Assembly: GCA_002440845.1 (NCBI GenBank)
Contig: DJVL01000035.1
Span: 285-43,324, forward strand
Direction of reading: 5' to 3'
Source of the DNA: Patescibacteria group bacterium UBA6257
Lineage (GTDB): Bacteria > Patescibacteriota > Minisyncoccia > UBA6257
Length of the DNA stretch: 43,040 nucleotides
Part shown: positions 24,691 through 33,518 of the stretch, piece after piece
Layout of the letters: each line of letters begins with the position of its first letter
Numbering within the stretch: the stretch's first letter is position 1
Position numbers and translations under genes: made by a program
Notes under the pieces: generated by a model
The model's input: the letters and a program-made list of their open reading frames with translations, nothing else
Databases searched by the model: none
What the model was told of the DNA's origin: nothing

Positions 24691-25130
24691 ACCTCACCTT
24701 GAGGCGTTTTTACAAGCACTACCTCGCCTTGTTTTTTACCCAAAAAAGCTCTGCCTAAAGGAGATATATTGGAAATTTTTCCCTCACTGGGTTTGGCTTC
24801 TGCAGACCCTACGATGGTAAAAAATTTTTTTCCTTGTCCTTTTATAGAACTGATAACTTCAATGGTTGAACCTAATTCTACCTTGCCGTTTTTTGAAGGC
24901 CGGGAAATAATAGAAACATTTTTTAAAAAATCTTCCAATTCCAAAATCCTTGTCTCTAAAACTGTCTGGGCTTCTTTTGCTTCCTGATAAGCGGCATTTT
25001 CGGATAAATCACCCAATTCTTTCGCTTCTTGAATTGCTTGAGCTATCTCTTTTCTTTTTTTTGTTTTAAGCTCTTCTAATTCCGTTCTCAAAGTTTTGTA
25101 AGTTTCCGAAGTAATATAATTTTTATCCAT
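24663..25130 (-). CDS. greA: Transcription elongation factor GreA
   Basis: A 155-residue GreA that rescues backtracked RNA polymerase by stimulating transcript cleavage. The N-terminal coiled coil carries the conserved acidic tip (ELGDLSENAAYQEAK, about 38-52). The C-terminal FKBP-like domain shows KVELGSTIEV, NISPLGRAFLGKKQGEVV and a final EVKYKILSIS. Its last codons and stop lie inside the first unit of a tandem repeat array. It uses TGA as stop, evidence that UGA is not recoded. It lies 13 bases downstream of the PBP2 gene. Confidence 0.95.
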   Translation of the reverse strand: MDKNYITSETYKTLRTELEELKTKKRKEIAQAIQEAKELGDLSENAAYQEAKEAQTVLETRILELEDFLKNVSIISRPSKNGKVELGSTIEVISSIKGQGKKFFTIVGSAEAKPSEGKISNISPLGRAFLGKKQGEVVLVKTPQGEVKYKILSIS

Positions 25131-25143
25131 AGGTGTAATGTTT

Positions 25144-27096
25144 TTAATTATTATTGACCGGTTTTATCCTGTTTTCGTAGTACCAATTTAAAATTTTATG
25201 AGCCACGGGTAAAGTAGCTGAAGCTCCGGGGTCAGGATCTTCCATTAAGATTAAAATCGCTATTTCCGGATCTTCATAGGGAGCATAAACTCCCAGAATG
25301 GCATGATATCTTTCTTTATTTGAAAGAGAAAAAATTTTAGGCGAACCGCTTTTTGCCGCCACTTCAATGGGCAAATCATTTAAATAAATTCCTGTTCCTG
25401 ATTTTACCACTTCTCTCATCCCTTCCTGAACAATTCCCAAATTTTCCAAAGAAACACCGACATCAACAATTTTTTCCGGTAGAACAAAAGTTTTGGGGTT
25501 GCCGTTAATATCTTTTATTTCTCTTACCAAATGAGGTTTCATTAAAATCCCATTATTGGCAATTGAGGATATATAACCAACCATTTTTAAAGGTGTCAAG
25601 CTAAAACCTCCTTCACCGATAGCAATATTATAAGTATCTCCTAATCGCCAATAAGGATCATCCGGCCGATTTTTTTTCAACCACTCGGCATCCGGCAAAA
25701 TTGCTTTCCCTTCGGTGGGTAAATCTATGCCAAACGTCTTGTCAAAACCAAATTTCAACCAATGCTTTTTTATCCTTTCCAAACCTAAACCCTCAATGCC
25801 ATCATAGCCTCCGCCAATGGTCCAAAAATAAATATTAGAAGATACAGCCAAAGCTTTCCTCATATCCACCCAACCATGATTTTGCCATTCTTTAAAAATA
25901 TAGCTTTCCCCCGGATGATAAGGATTTTCAATAACAATTTCTTTTTCCGCTAAAATCTTATAATTGGGGTCGATTACTTTTTCCTCAAGGGCGGCTAAGG
26001 CAATTAAAGGTTTTATCAAAGAACCAACAGGATAAACGCCGTTTGTTGCTCTGTTAAATAAAGGATGGCTTTCATCATTCAAATACTGATTAATTTTATC
26101 TTTAGGAAACCCGCTGGTAAAAAGATTGGGGTCAAAACTGGGGAGACTGACTAAAGATAGAATTTCGCCTGTCTTTGGATTTAAGGCAATACCTGCCGCT
26201 CCTTTAGAATTCATTTGTTCCATTCTTTCTTTCAAAGAATTATAAAAAACTTCCTGTAAATCTTTATCCAAAGTAGTAACTATGTCCTGCCCTTTTTCCG
26301 GTTCAACAGCTCCTAAATTATTTTTAATATTTAAGGCCGCATCTACTTCAATAATTCTTTTTCCCGGTTTTCCTTGAAGGTCTCTTTCGTAATAAGCCTC
26401 TAAGCCGTCTTTTCCTATCATTGCCGTTAAAGGATAATCCTTGTATTGACTGATTTCCTGAGAAGAAATCTTGCCAATATAGCCCAAGACATGAACAAAG
26501 CTGTCGCCATAAGGATAATAACGGCTGTAGTCTGAGATTATGTTAAAACCCAAACCGACATTAACGCTTGTTTCAAATCGCCTTACTTCCTCAAGGCTCA
26601 GGTTGGTTTTTATTAAAATCGGATCAAAAGAGCCAATTCTCAAAGGGTCGTTTAAAAGTGAATTTAATTCTTCTTTATCTAAATTAAAAATGCTTATAAT
26701 TTTATTTAAAATTTCTTCTTTTTCTTTGGAGCTTTTTGGCAAATCAACCGGAATCATTACCAAGCTAAAAGAAGAAGAATTTAAAACTAAAGGCACGCCA
26801 AATCTATCATAAATAATTCCTCGCGGGGCATTGATAGTATAACAACGAGTTTTGTTGTTTTCCGCTCTTTTTTGAAAATCTTCTCCCTTTACCACCTGAA
26901 CATAAAAAGCTCTAAAAAAAACAATGGCAAATAAAAACAGGCTAAAAATAAAAATACTTTTTATCAGTAAAGGAGAAATAGGCCATTCAAGGCTGCCCAA
27001 TTGGTTTTCTTCTGCCTCCTTAACCCAGCCATCCAAAAGCACCTCTTCGGGGTCAAGAAGATCTTTTTTCTTTTTAATATAAAGATTTTTTACCAT
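25144..27096 (-). CDS. mrdA: Penicillin-binding protein 2 (elongasome transpeptidase)
   Basis: A 650-residue class B PBP: cytoplasmic N-terminus, one membrane segment (about 42-64), a pedestal domain with APRGIIYDRFG (90-100), and a transpeptidase domain. The transpeptidase motifs are S359-L-I-K362 (SxxK), S419-S-N421 (SxN) and KSGS (582-585, where KTG is usual). It crosslinks peptidoglycan during side-wall growth together with MreBCD. The gene overlaps the end of mreD by 23 bases, so they are in one operon. No rodA is in the window. The KSG variant keeps the essential lysine and glycine and is expected to work. Confidence 0.93.
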   Translation of the reverse strand: MVKNLYIKKKKDLLDPEEVLLDGWVKEAEENQLGSLEWPISPLLIKSIFIFSLFLFAIVFFRAFYVQVVKGEDFQKRAENNKTRCYTINAPRGIIYDRFGVPLVLNSSSFSLVMIPVDLPKSSKEKEEILNKIISIFNLDKEELNSLLNDPLRIGSFDPILIKTNLSLEEVRRFETSVNVGLGFNIISDYSRYYPYGDSFVHVLGYIGKISSQEISQYKDYPLTAMIGKDGLEAYYERDLQGKPGKRIIEVDAALNIKNNLGAVEPEKGQDIVTTLDKDLQEVFYNSLKERMEQMNSKGAAGIALNPKTGEILSLVSLPSFDPNLFTSGFPKDKINQYLNDESHPLFNRATNGVYPVGSLIKPLIALAALEEKVIDPNYKILAEKEIVIENPYHPGESYIFKEWQNHGWVDMRKALAVSSNIYFWTIGGGYDGIEGLGLERIKKHWLKFGFDKTFGIDLPTEGKAILPDAEWLKKNRPDDPYWRLGDTYNIAIGEGGFSLTPLKMVGYISSIANNGILMKPHLVREIKDINGNPKTFVLPEKIVDVGVSLENLGIVQEGMREVVKSGTGIYLNDLPIEVAAKSGSPKIFSLSNKERYHAILGVYAPYEDPEIAILILMEDPDPGASATLPVAHKILNWYYENRIKPVNNN

Positions 27097-27556
27097 TTCC
27101 TTTTTTGTTTTTAGTCAATAAACAAAGTAAAGCGTAAAGAAAGGAGGTGATGATAAAACCGAGAAAAACATTGAAAAATAAATCCGGCTTCTTAAACAAA
27201 AAATTTATTATAAAAACTCCGAAAAAATAACTGAAAATAACCAATTGACCAATAATCAATCTTGATAAAAAATGAGATTTCTCAAAAAATTTTACCGCCA
27301 AAATTCCCAAACCCAAAGCAAAAGAAAAAAGCAAAAAATTCATTCCCCAAAAAATTCCTCCTAAAGAGTCTAAAATTATGGCGCTTAAAAAACTTAAAAA
27401 TAAAACATAAAAAGGCGAAAAAGAAAAAAGCGAGTAAACTAAAAAAATTAATAAAAAATTCGGAAACGGAGCCAAAACAAGGCTGGGTTTAAAATAAACC
27501 TGAAAAATAGAAAGCAAAATAAAAAACAATAAGCTAAGCAGATATTTTTTTATCAC
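27074..27556 (-). CDS. mreD: MreD-like rod-shape membrane protein
   Basis: A 160-residue, highly hydrophobic protein with about five membrane segments and little else conserved, as usual for MreD. The identification rests on its position between mreC and the PBP2 gene plus size and topology. It overlaps the PBP2 start by 23 bases and begins 9 bases after mreC ends. Confidence 0.85.
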   Translation of the reverse strand: MIKKYLLSLLFFILLSIFQVYFKPSLVLAPFPNFLLIFLVYSLFSFSPFYVLFLSFLSAIILDSLGGIFWGMNFLLFSFALGLGILAVKFFEKSHFLSRLIIGQLVIFSYFFGVFIINFLFKKPDLFFNVFLGFIITSFLYALLCLLTKNKKGNGKKSLY

Positions 27557-27565
27557 AATTAAGAA

Positions 27566-28417
27566 TTAATTTCCGTTAAAATCTTCGGGGTTAAAATTAG
27601 TAATAATCAAAACCGAAGAAATCTGTGAAGGATTAAATACTGGCTCCAAAATAAACTCCTTTAAAAAATTTTCTTTCCCGGTTAAAGACCTCACCTCTTT
27701 TACTCTGGCAACCAATAACCCCCTGATAAATTCCGGATTTTCCCCCGAAGTTACAAAAATATCCCCTTTTTCTATGTCCGCTTCGTAAGGAATCAGTTTT
27801 AAAAGGAAACTGCCTTTTATTGACTTTTCAACCACCGCCGGAACAGAGGACCTCAAATTCTCAACGCTTATTTTTTTGCCCGGAGCAAAAATTGATTCTG
27901 CCTGACAATAATCGTCCCAACAGTCAATTATTCTGCCGACTAAAGCTTTATCAAAAAAAACTACATTCATGCCCTTCCTCAATCCGTCTTTTTTGCCTTT
28001 ATCAAGCCAAAAAGAACCTGATAAACTGGTAGGATCTGAAAAAATGATTTTAGCTGATACGAAAGTCCAATCTTTTTCTTCTTTCATTTTTAGTCCCTCT
28101 CTTAAAAGCTCATTTTCCTTCTTCAATTCTTGACAAATCCTTTCCTCGTTCACCAAATTTTTATTTTCTTCGGCTAATTCATAAAACTCCCGTCTTAAAC
28201 GATTTAGATGAAAAAAATCATCCAACCAGCTCTTAAAATTAGAAAAATAATGACCAATTCCTTCGGTTTTTTGCAGCAGAAAAACAGTTTTTGGCTTTAA
28301 AACTTGCTCTCCGGGAAGATAAAAATTTTTAAAAAAAACAATAGCTAAAGCTATTATTCCCAATAAAAACAAAAAATAAAAATAATTTTTTTTGTTTCCT
28401 TTTTTTTCCATTTTCAA
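27566..28417 (-). CDS. mreC: Rod-shape protein MreC
   Basis: A 283-residue protein with an N-terminal membrane segment (about 13-30), a coiled coil (about 70-110, NLVNEERICQELKKENELL), and the two-lobed beta domain. The latter includes DKGKKDGLRKGMNVVF, ALVGRIIDCW and DIFVTSGENPEFIRGLLVARV. MreC links cytoplasmic MreB to PBP2 outside the membrane. Standard size and order (mreB-mreC-mreD-PBP2). Confidence 0.93.
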   Translation of the reverse strand: MKMEKKGNKKNYFYFLFLLGIIALAIVFFKNFYLPGEQVLKPKTVFLLQKTEGIGHYFSNFKSWLDDFFHLNRLRREFYELAEENKNLVNEERICQELKKENELLREGLKMKEEKDWTFVSAKIIFSDPTSLSGSFWLDKGKKDGLRKGMNVVFFDKALVGRIIDCWDDYCQAESIFAPGKKISVENLRSSVPAVVEKSIKGSFLLKLIPYEADIEKGDIFVTSGENPEFIRGLLVARVKEVRSLTGKENFLKEFILEPVFNPSQISSVLIITNFNPEDFNGN

Positions 28418-28479
28418 ATATCAATCAATAAACTTAATTAAATAAGTCCTTGCCAGTTTTTTAATCTTTATTTTTTAAC

Positions 28480-29538
28480 TTAAAATGGCGGTTTTTCCCG
28501 GGAAAGAGTAATAAGAAAATCGCGCCAAGAATCTAAATCTTCCAAAATAACTCCCATTCCTCTGATAACTGCTGTTATTGGATCTTCAATAATTTTTACC
28601 GGCAAGTCTACGGCGTCGCCAACTAATTTATCAAAACCTCTTAATAAACTTGTTCCTCCTGATAAAATCACGCCGCTGGCCATAATGTCACCCAGTAATT
28701 CCGGCGGAGTTATTTCTATGGTTCCTTTTATGGCATCTACTATCTTCATTAAAGAAGGGGTAATGGCTTCTCTAATTTCTTCTTCCTTGACTTTTATCTC
28801 TTTGGGCAAACCACGGGTCAAATCTCTACCCCTGACTTTTGTTTCCTGATTGCTGCCCAAATCAATAGCAGAGCCAATGAAAATTTTTATTTCTTCAGCT
28901 GTTTTTTCGCCTATGGCTAATTTAAAACGCTCCTTAAAATAATAAATTATATCTTCGTTAAGTTTATCTCCAGCGACTCTTAAACTTTTAGCTACCACTA
29001 TGCCGCCAAGAGAAATTACCGCTACCTCTGTCGTTCCTCCTCCCACATCAACCACCAAAATACCTTTTGATTCCTTTATCGATAAACGATCTCCTAAAGC
29101 TGCCGCTACCGGTTCTTCAACTAAATAAACTTCTTTGGCGCCGGCGCTTCTTGCCACGTCTTCTACTGCCCTTTTTTCTACTTCTGTGCCGCCGGTTGGA
29201 ATACCAATAACTAATCTTGGCCAATCTAAAATCCGACTAAAAAAATTTTTACCTTTAGCTTGGTCTAAAAAATAGCGAAGCATTTTTTCCACTACTTCAA
29301 AATCAGAAATCACGCCATTAGTTAAAGGCTTGATAGCGTTGATATGAGAAGGGGTTTTACCTACCATTTCTTCCGCTTCGTTGCCAATTGCCAAAATTTG
29401 GTTAGTTTTATTGTTTAAAGCGACCACCGTCGGTTCGTTGGTGACTATACCCTTACCCTTGATATAAATAAGGGTTCGGCTGGTCCCTAAATCAACTCCA
29501 ATGCTTTTTGAAAATTTTTCTCCTAAATTTTTAATCAT
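28480..29538 (-). CDS. mreB: MreB, actin-like rod-shape protein (mreBCD copy)
   Basis: A 352-residue actin fold from the ATG at 29538. An upstream TTG at 29583 would overlap the proS end and adds residues with no family match. Phosphate loops VDLGTSRTLIY near the N-terminus and VVDVGGGTTEVAVIS, and the adenosine motif SGGTSLLRGFDKL, are all present. It polymerises under the membrane to steer PBP2/RodA. It heads mreB-mreC-mreD-mrdA-greA on the minus strand. A second MreB is encoded at 33519-34526. Confidence 0.94.
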   Translation of the reverse strand: MIKNLGEKFSKSIGVDLGTSRTLIYIKGKGIVTNEPTVVALNNKTNQILAIGNEAEEMVGKTPSHINAIKPLTNGVISDFEVVEKMLRYFLDQAKGKNFFSRILDWPRLVIGIPTGGTEVEKRAVEDVARSAGAKEVYLVEEPVAAALGDRLSIKESKGILVVDVGGGTTEVAVISLGGIVVAKSLRVAGDKLNEDIIYYFKERFKLAIGEKTAEEIKIFIGSAIDLGSNQETKVRGRDLTRGLPKEIKVKEEEIREAITPSLMKIVDAIKGTIEITPPELLGDIMASGVILSGGTSLLRGFDKLVGDAVDLPVKIIEDPITAVIRGMGVILEDLDSWRDFLITLSREKPPF

Positions 29539-29566
29539 TTTTTTGCTTAAAAAGAGTTTACTGACA

Positions 29567-30823
29567 TTACGAGGTTTTGTCAAAAGCTCTTTCCCAAGCT
29601 TCTATTTTGATAAGCTCTATTTTTCCTGACTTCCTCTCTTTTAATTCAAAAGAATCCTGAGAAATGGTTTTTTCGCTTACAATTATCCGGCAAGGCAAAC
29701 CCACTAAATCAGCATCAACTAATTTTTCTCCAAAAGAAACTTCTTCCCTGTCATCATATAAAACCTCATAACCAGCGTCTATCATTTTTTGATATAACTC
29801 ATCGGTTTTCTTTTTAATAAAGGCATTTTTTTTTGCGTCAGCTGTTTTAAAACCCAAAAGATGGCAAGAAAAAGGAGCTGCTTTTTCTGGCCAAATCATT
29901 CCATTTTTATCATTATTTAATTCAGCAATTGTTCCCACTAATCGGCTGATTCCTATACCATAACAGCCCATTAGAACATTTTTTTCTTTTCCATCCTTGT
30001 CAATAAATTTCAGACCTAAAGCGCTTGAATATTTATCTTTCAGTTTAAAGATATTTCCGACTTCGGAACAATTAAGTTTCTCCAAAGGGCTTTGGCATTT
30101 GGGACATTTTTCTATGTCTCCTGCTATTTCCTGATTTTGGCAAAAACCACAACGAGAACAATGATAAATTAAATCTTCGCCGGTTTTTGTTTCCACTTGA
30201 AATTCATGGGAGTAAGGAGAAAAAGTTCCTCCTGAAGCTTCGGCTATCAAGGTTAATAAGCCGCACTTTTGAAAAATCCTGTTATAAGCTTCTTTTACCA
30301 ATTCGTAATAAGCATCCAAATCCTCTTCTGTCCTGTGAAAACTATAAAGATCTTTCATTATAAACTCTTTTGTTCTCAATAACCCCGCTTTTGGCCGAGG
30401 TTCGTCACGAAATTTAGTTTGAATTTGAAAAAGATAAAGCGGCAGGTCTTTATAGGAAAAAATAAAATTTTTGGCTAAAGGAGTAACAATTTCTTCATGA
30501 GTTGGGCCTAAAGCATACCACTGGTCAAATCTTGAATGGACTTTAAACAAAGCGTCAAAACTATTCCATCTGCCGGTTGCTTCCCAGTTTTTCTTCGGGT
30601 GCAGGCTAGCCATTAATATCTCCTCGCCGCCAATAGCCTCCATTTCTTCCCGCACAATTTTTTCTATCTTTTTTAACACCCGGAAACCCAAAGGAAGATA
30701 ATTATAAACCCCGCTGGTAAGCTTTTCCAAAAAATTAGCCTGAATCAAAAAAGAAATTCCCAAACTTGATTCATCTTGAGGAACCTCTTTTTTAGTTTTA
30801 AACTTCATTTGTGATTCTTTCAT
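29567..30823 (-). CDS. proS: Prolyl-tRNA synthetase, short form lacking the editing insertion
   Basis: A 418-residue class II bacterial-type ProRS. Visible landmarks are SGVYNYLPLGFRVLKKIE (motif 1 region), GPTHEEIVTPL, FRDEPRPKAGLLRTKEFIMKD (motif 2) and GCYGIGISRLVGTI (motif 3). The family usually has about 570 residues with a ~180-residue cis-editing (INS) domain between motifs 2 and 3. Here that space holds only a short segment with CSRCGFC and CPKC, probably a zinc-binding linker. The enzyme would lack hydrolysis of Ala-tRNA-Pro in cis. The C-terminal anticodon-binding domain is present. It starts near rseP and overlaps nothing if mreB starts at 29538. Confidence 0.94.
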   Translation of the reverse strand: MKESQMKFKTKKEVPQDESSLGISFLIQANFLEKLTSGVYNYLPLGFRVLKKIEKIVREEMEAIGGEEILMASLHPKKNWEATGRWNSFDALFKVHSRFDQWYALGPTHEEIVTPLAKNFIFSYKDLPLYLFQIQTKFRDEPRPKAGLLRTKEFIMKDLYSFHRTEEDLDAYYELVKEAYNRIFQKCGLLTLIAEASGGTFSPYSHEFQVETKTGEDLIYHCSRCGFCQNQEIAGDIEKCPKCQSPLEKLNCSEVGNIFKLKDKYSSALGLKFIDKDGKEKNVLMGCYGIGISRLVGTIAELNNDKNGMIWPEKAAPFSCHLLGFKTADAKKNAFIKKKTDELYQKMIDAGYEVLYDDREEVSFGEKLVDADLVGLPCRIIVSEKTISQDSFELKERKSGKIELIKIEAWERAFDKTS

Positions 30824-30850
30824 CTTTTAAAAAGCAAAGTTTAATAATTT

Positions 30851-31942
30851 TTAAAAAGAACGCTTAATAAGAAAAAGGTTAATGTCTTTAGCGGTAACAA
30901 AAACGGAGAGGATGATAATTGAATAAAAACAAACCTGATTAACTATTTCTTCGGTTCGGCGATTTAATGGTTTCTTTTTTAATTTCTCTATAAGTAAAAA
31001 CAAAATCCTCCCTCCATCTACTGCCGGAATTGGCAAAAAATTAAAAACCGCCAAACCAAAAGAAATTATTCCTAAGATATAAAAACCATAACTTATCCCT
31101 ATATCAAACCCTTTGGTAGCTATAACTACAATCCCTACCGGTCCAACAAATTCTTTAATATCGCCTTTAGTAAAAAGTTTGCCAAAAGAACTAATTAAAC
31201 CCTTCATCGTTTCCCGGCTTATTACCCCTAAAAATTCAATTGCTTTAAAAACGGCTTTTGACAAAGGATATTTTAAATCTGCCTTAACCTCAAGAGCCAG
31301 CCCCAAAGATCCTTCACCGGCTGGAGGATTAACGCGGGGAGTAATAATAAATTCTTTTTCAACCTTTTGACGGTCAATTACTAATTTAATTTCTTTGCCT
31401 TTAAATTCATTAATCTTTTCCTGCAGTTCTTCTATTGAATTAATAGAATAAGTGTTTTCTAAATATTTTAATGACAAAATTTTATCTCCCTTCTTCAATC
31501 CCGCTAAATCAGCCGGGGATTGGGGATTAATCTCAGAAATAATTACAGGCGAAACAATATCTTTTGAATAACTTGGAGGCAATAAATAAACCGGCATACC
31601 CTTCCAAAAAAGCCCTGTAAAAATAAAAAACGCAATGATAATATTTAAAACCGGCCCTCCTAAAAGAATAATGGCTCTTTTAAGAAAACTTTGGCTGGAA
31701 AAACTTCCGGGGGTAGATTTATTTTTCCCTTCCTCGTCAAAAATCACCACGTACCCCCCAAAAGGCACAGCGTTAAAAGAATAAACTATACCATTTCTTT
31801 TAAAGCTAAACAATCTTGGCGGATAACCAAAATTAAATTCTTCAACTTTTACCCCAAGCCTTCTGGCAGAAAAAAAATGTCCGGCTTCGTGAAGGATGAT
31901 TAACAGGCTTAAACTTAAAATACTAAGTAGTATAGAAAACAT
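30851..31942 (-). CDS. rseP: RseP-type site-2 intramembrane metalloprotease
   Basis: A 363-residue M50 protease. Zinc motif HEAGH at 18-22 lies in the first membrane segment, a single PDZ domain in about 120-205 (PQSPADLAGLKKGDKILSL), and the third zinc ligand in NFLPIPAVDGGRILF near 310. Membrane segments at both ends match the family. It cleaves membrane-embedded regulators or signal-peptide remnants in the lipid bilayer. It sits between proS and frr, a common bacterial arrangement. One PDZ domain instead of the two of E. coli. Confidence 0.92.
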   Translation of the reverse strand: MFSILLSILSLSLLIILHEAGHFFSARRLGVKVEEFNFGYPPRLFSFKRNGIVYSFNAVPFGGYVVIFDEEGKNKSTPGSFSSQSFLKRAIILLGGPVLNIIIAFFIFTGLFWKGMPVYLLPPSYSKDIVSPVIISEINPQSPADLAGLKKGDKILSLKYLENTYSINSIEELQEKINEFKGKEIKLVIDRQKVEKEFIITPRVNPPAGEGSLGLALEVKADLKYPLSKAVFKAIEFLGVISRETMKGLISSFGKLFTKGDIKEFVGPVGIVVIATKGFDIGISYGFYILGIISFGLAVFNFLPIPAVDGGRILFLLIEKLKKKPLNRRTEEIVNQVCFYSIIILSVFVTAKDINLFLIKRSF

Positions 31943-31955
31943 AAAAAATTATTAA

Positions 31956-32501
31956 TTAAGATTCCTCTATTTCTTTAATTTTCTTTTCTTCATGCTTATC
32001 AAAAGTTTCGTTTATTTCCTCAATAATTCTTTGGACCTCTTCTTTCAAACGGAATTTTTCATCTTCAGAAATTTCTTTCTTGTCGAATTTATCTTTCAAA
32101 TCTTCAAGGAAAAGTTCTCTTAATTTCCTTAATTTTATTCTAAATTCCTCTTTTTTAATGCCAATGGCTTTTTTCAACTCTTCCTTTTTTTCTTTATCTA
32201 AAGTCGGCAAAAACAATTTCACCTGTTTAGCGTCAACCACCGCATTAAGTCCCAAAGGAGAAGCATCTATCGCTTTTTTGATAAAACTGATTAAATTCTG
32301 ATCCCAAGGTTCAATAACAATGCCGTTTGGCGGAATAATAGAAATTGAAGCAATATTTTTTAGGGGAGATTGAGCACCGTAACAATCAACTTTAATATTT
32401 TCAACTAAAACCGGATTAGGCCGAGAGGTCCTATAAGAAAGAATCTCATTATAAAAATCTTCAGCGATTTTTTGGGCTTGCTCTTTAAATTGATTAATCA
32501 T
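31956..32501 (-). CDS. frr: Ribosome recycling factor
   Basis: A 181-residue RRF that, with EF-G, splits post-termination ribosomes. Recognisable features are YRTSRPNPVLVENIKVDCYG at the N-terminal hinge, INPPNGIVIEPWD-like IIPPNGIVIEPWD, and the long charged helical bundle at the C-terminus. Length is normal. 13 bases before rseP on the same strand. Confidence 0.96.
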   Translation of the reverse strand: MINQFKEQAQKIAEDFYNEILSYRTSRPNPVLVENIKVDCYGAQSPLKNIASISIIPPNGIVIEPWDQNLISFIKKAIDASPLGLNAVVDAKQVKLFLPTLDKEKKEELKKAIGIKKEEFRIKLRKLRELFLEDLKDKFDKKEISEDEKFRLKEEVQRIIEEINETFDKHEEKKIKEIEES

Positions 32502-32565
32502 ATTAATTTACTTTGATTGACTTATTTTTTAATCATTAATAATTTGGCTATTAAATTAATAAAAT

Positions 32566-33480
32566 TTACTGGATTTGAAGGAAAACGTTTTCTAATAAAA
32601 GTTGCCTATTAATGTTGGCATCGGAAATTAAATAATAGGCTTTTAAAAGTTCGGCTGACAATTTTATAATTTGATTTTGGCTTAAATTCAGTTTTTGGCT
32701 AAAAAAATTTTCTCTTAGGACTCTCAACCATTCTTTAATCGTGGTTTTCAAAAATTCTTCGTCTTCAGACAGTTTCTTCAGGTAAATTGTTTTTTCAAAA
32801 AAATCTTTTTCTAAGAGTTCTCCAAGGTCTTTTCCTATTAATTCTTTTTCCCTTCGGTAGTCCTTATTTAAAAGCTTTATCGCTTCGCTTATTTTACCGT
32901 CAGAAATTTCAGCAATCCTTTTTGCCTCGTTTTCCGATAAATGATATTCTTTCTGCAAAAAATTTGCTATTTTTTGCGCCGAAGACCTTGAAAACTTTAA
33001 AGCTAAAAGTCGGGATTGAACGGTTTTTAAAAGTTTACTTGGCAAACTGGTAACTAAAATTATTAAATTGTTGTTTTTTGGCTCCTCAAGAGTTTTTAAA
33101 AGGATGTTCTGGCTTTCTTCTGTCATCTGGTCTGCCTTATCAATGATAAGAATTTTAAAAGATGAAATCTGAGGATAAAAAAGCAAAAAATCCAAGGCTT
33201 TCTTCATTTGCTCGATTTTTAACGACCCTTCTTCCGGCTCCAAAACCAAAAAATCCGGATGACAGGAAGATTTAGCCATTTGACAACTTACACAATTTCC
33301 GCATCCTGAAAATTTTTTCTCTTTTTTCTCACAAAGCAGAGCAAGGCTGAAATTTCTGGCTATAGTCATTTTTCCCAAACCTTCTTCACCCCAAAAAAGC
33401 AGACTTTGAACAACTCTTTTTTGAGGATCAAAAAACTTTTCTAAAAGTTTTTTTGTATTGTCCTTGGGAAAAAACAACAT
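32566..33480 (-). CDS. holB: DNA polymerase III delta' subunit
   Basis: A 304-residue clamp-loader subunit: GEEGLGKMTIARN at the P-loop position (31-43) with methionine replacing the usual serine or threonine after the lysine. Four zinc cysteines follow (C50, C60, C63, C66), then IIDKADQMTEESQNILLKTLEEP (a DEAD-like box degenerated to DKAD), and SRLLALKF at the arginine-finger site. The altered P-loop and Walker B fit delta', which contributes an arginine finger without hydrolysing ATP. Partner of DnaX at 16332. Next to the second mreB. Confidence 0.9.
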   Translation of the reverse strand: MLFFPKDNTKKLLEKFFDPQKRVVQSLLFWGEEGLGKMTIARNFSLALLCEKKEKKFSGCGNCVSCQMAKSSCHPDFLVLEPEEGSLKIEQMKKALDFLLFYPQISSFKILIIDKADQMTEESQNILLKTLEEPKNNNLIILVTSLPSKLLKTVQSRLLALKFSRSSAQKIANFLQKEYHLSENEAKRIAEISDGKISEAIKLLNKDYRREKELIGKDLGELLEKDFFEKTIYLKKLSEDEEFLKTTIKEWLRVLRENFFSQKLNLSQNQIIKLSAELLKAYYLISDANINRQLLLENVFLQIQ

Positions 33481-33518
33481 AAAAAATTAAATTTATAAGC
33501 ACGAAAGGCGCTTAAGTT

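Noticed and set aside
24569..24820. Plus-strand frame through the tandem repeats
   Set aside because: The apparent repeat protein is only a translation of the tandem DNA repeats and antisense greA.
29539..29583. Extended N-terminus for the first mreB
   Set aside because: The TTG start lies inside the proS 3' end and the added residues do not match MreB; the ATG at 29538 is 28 bases clear of proS.
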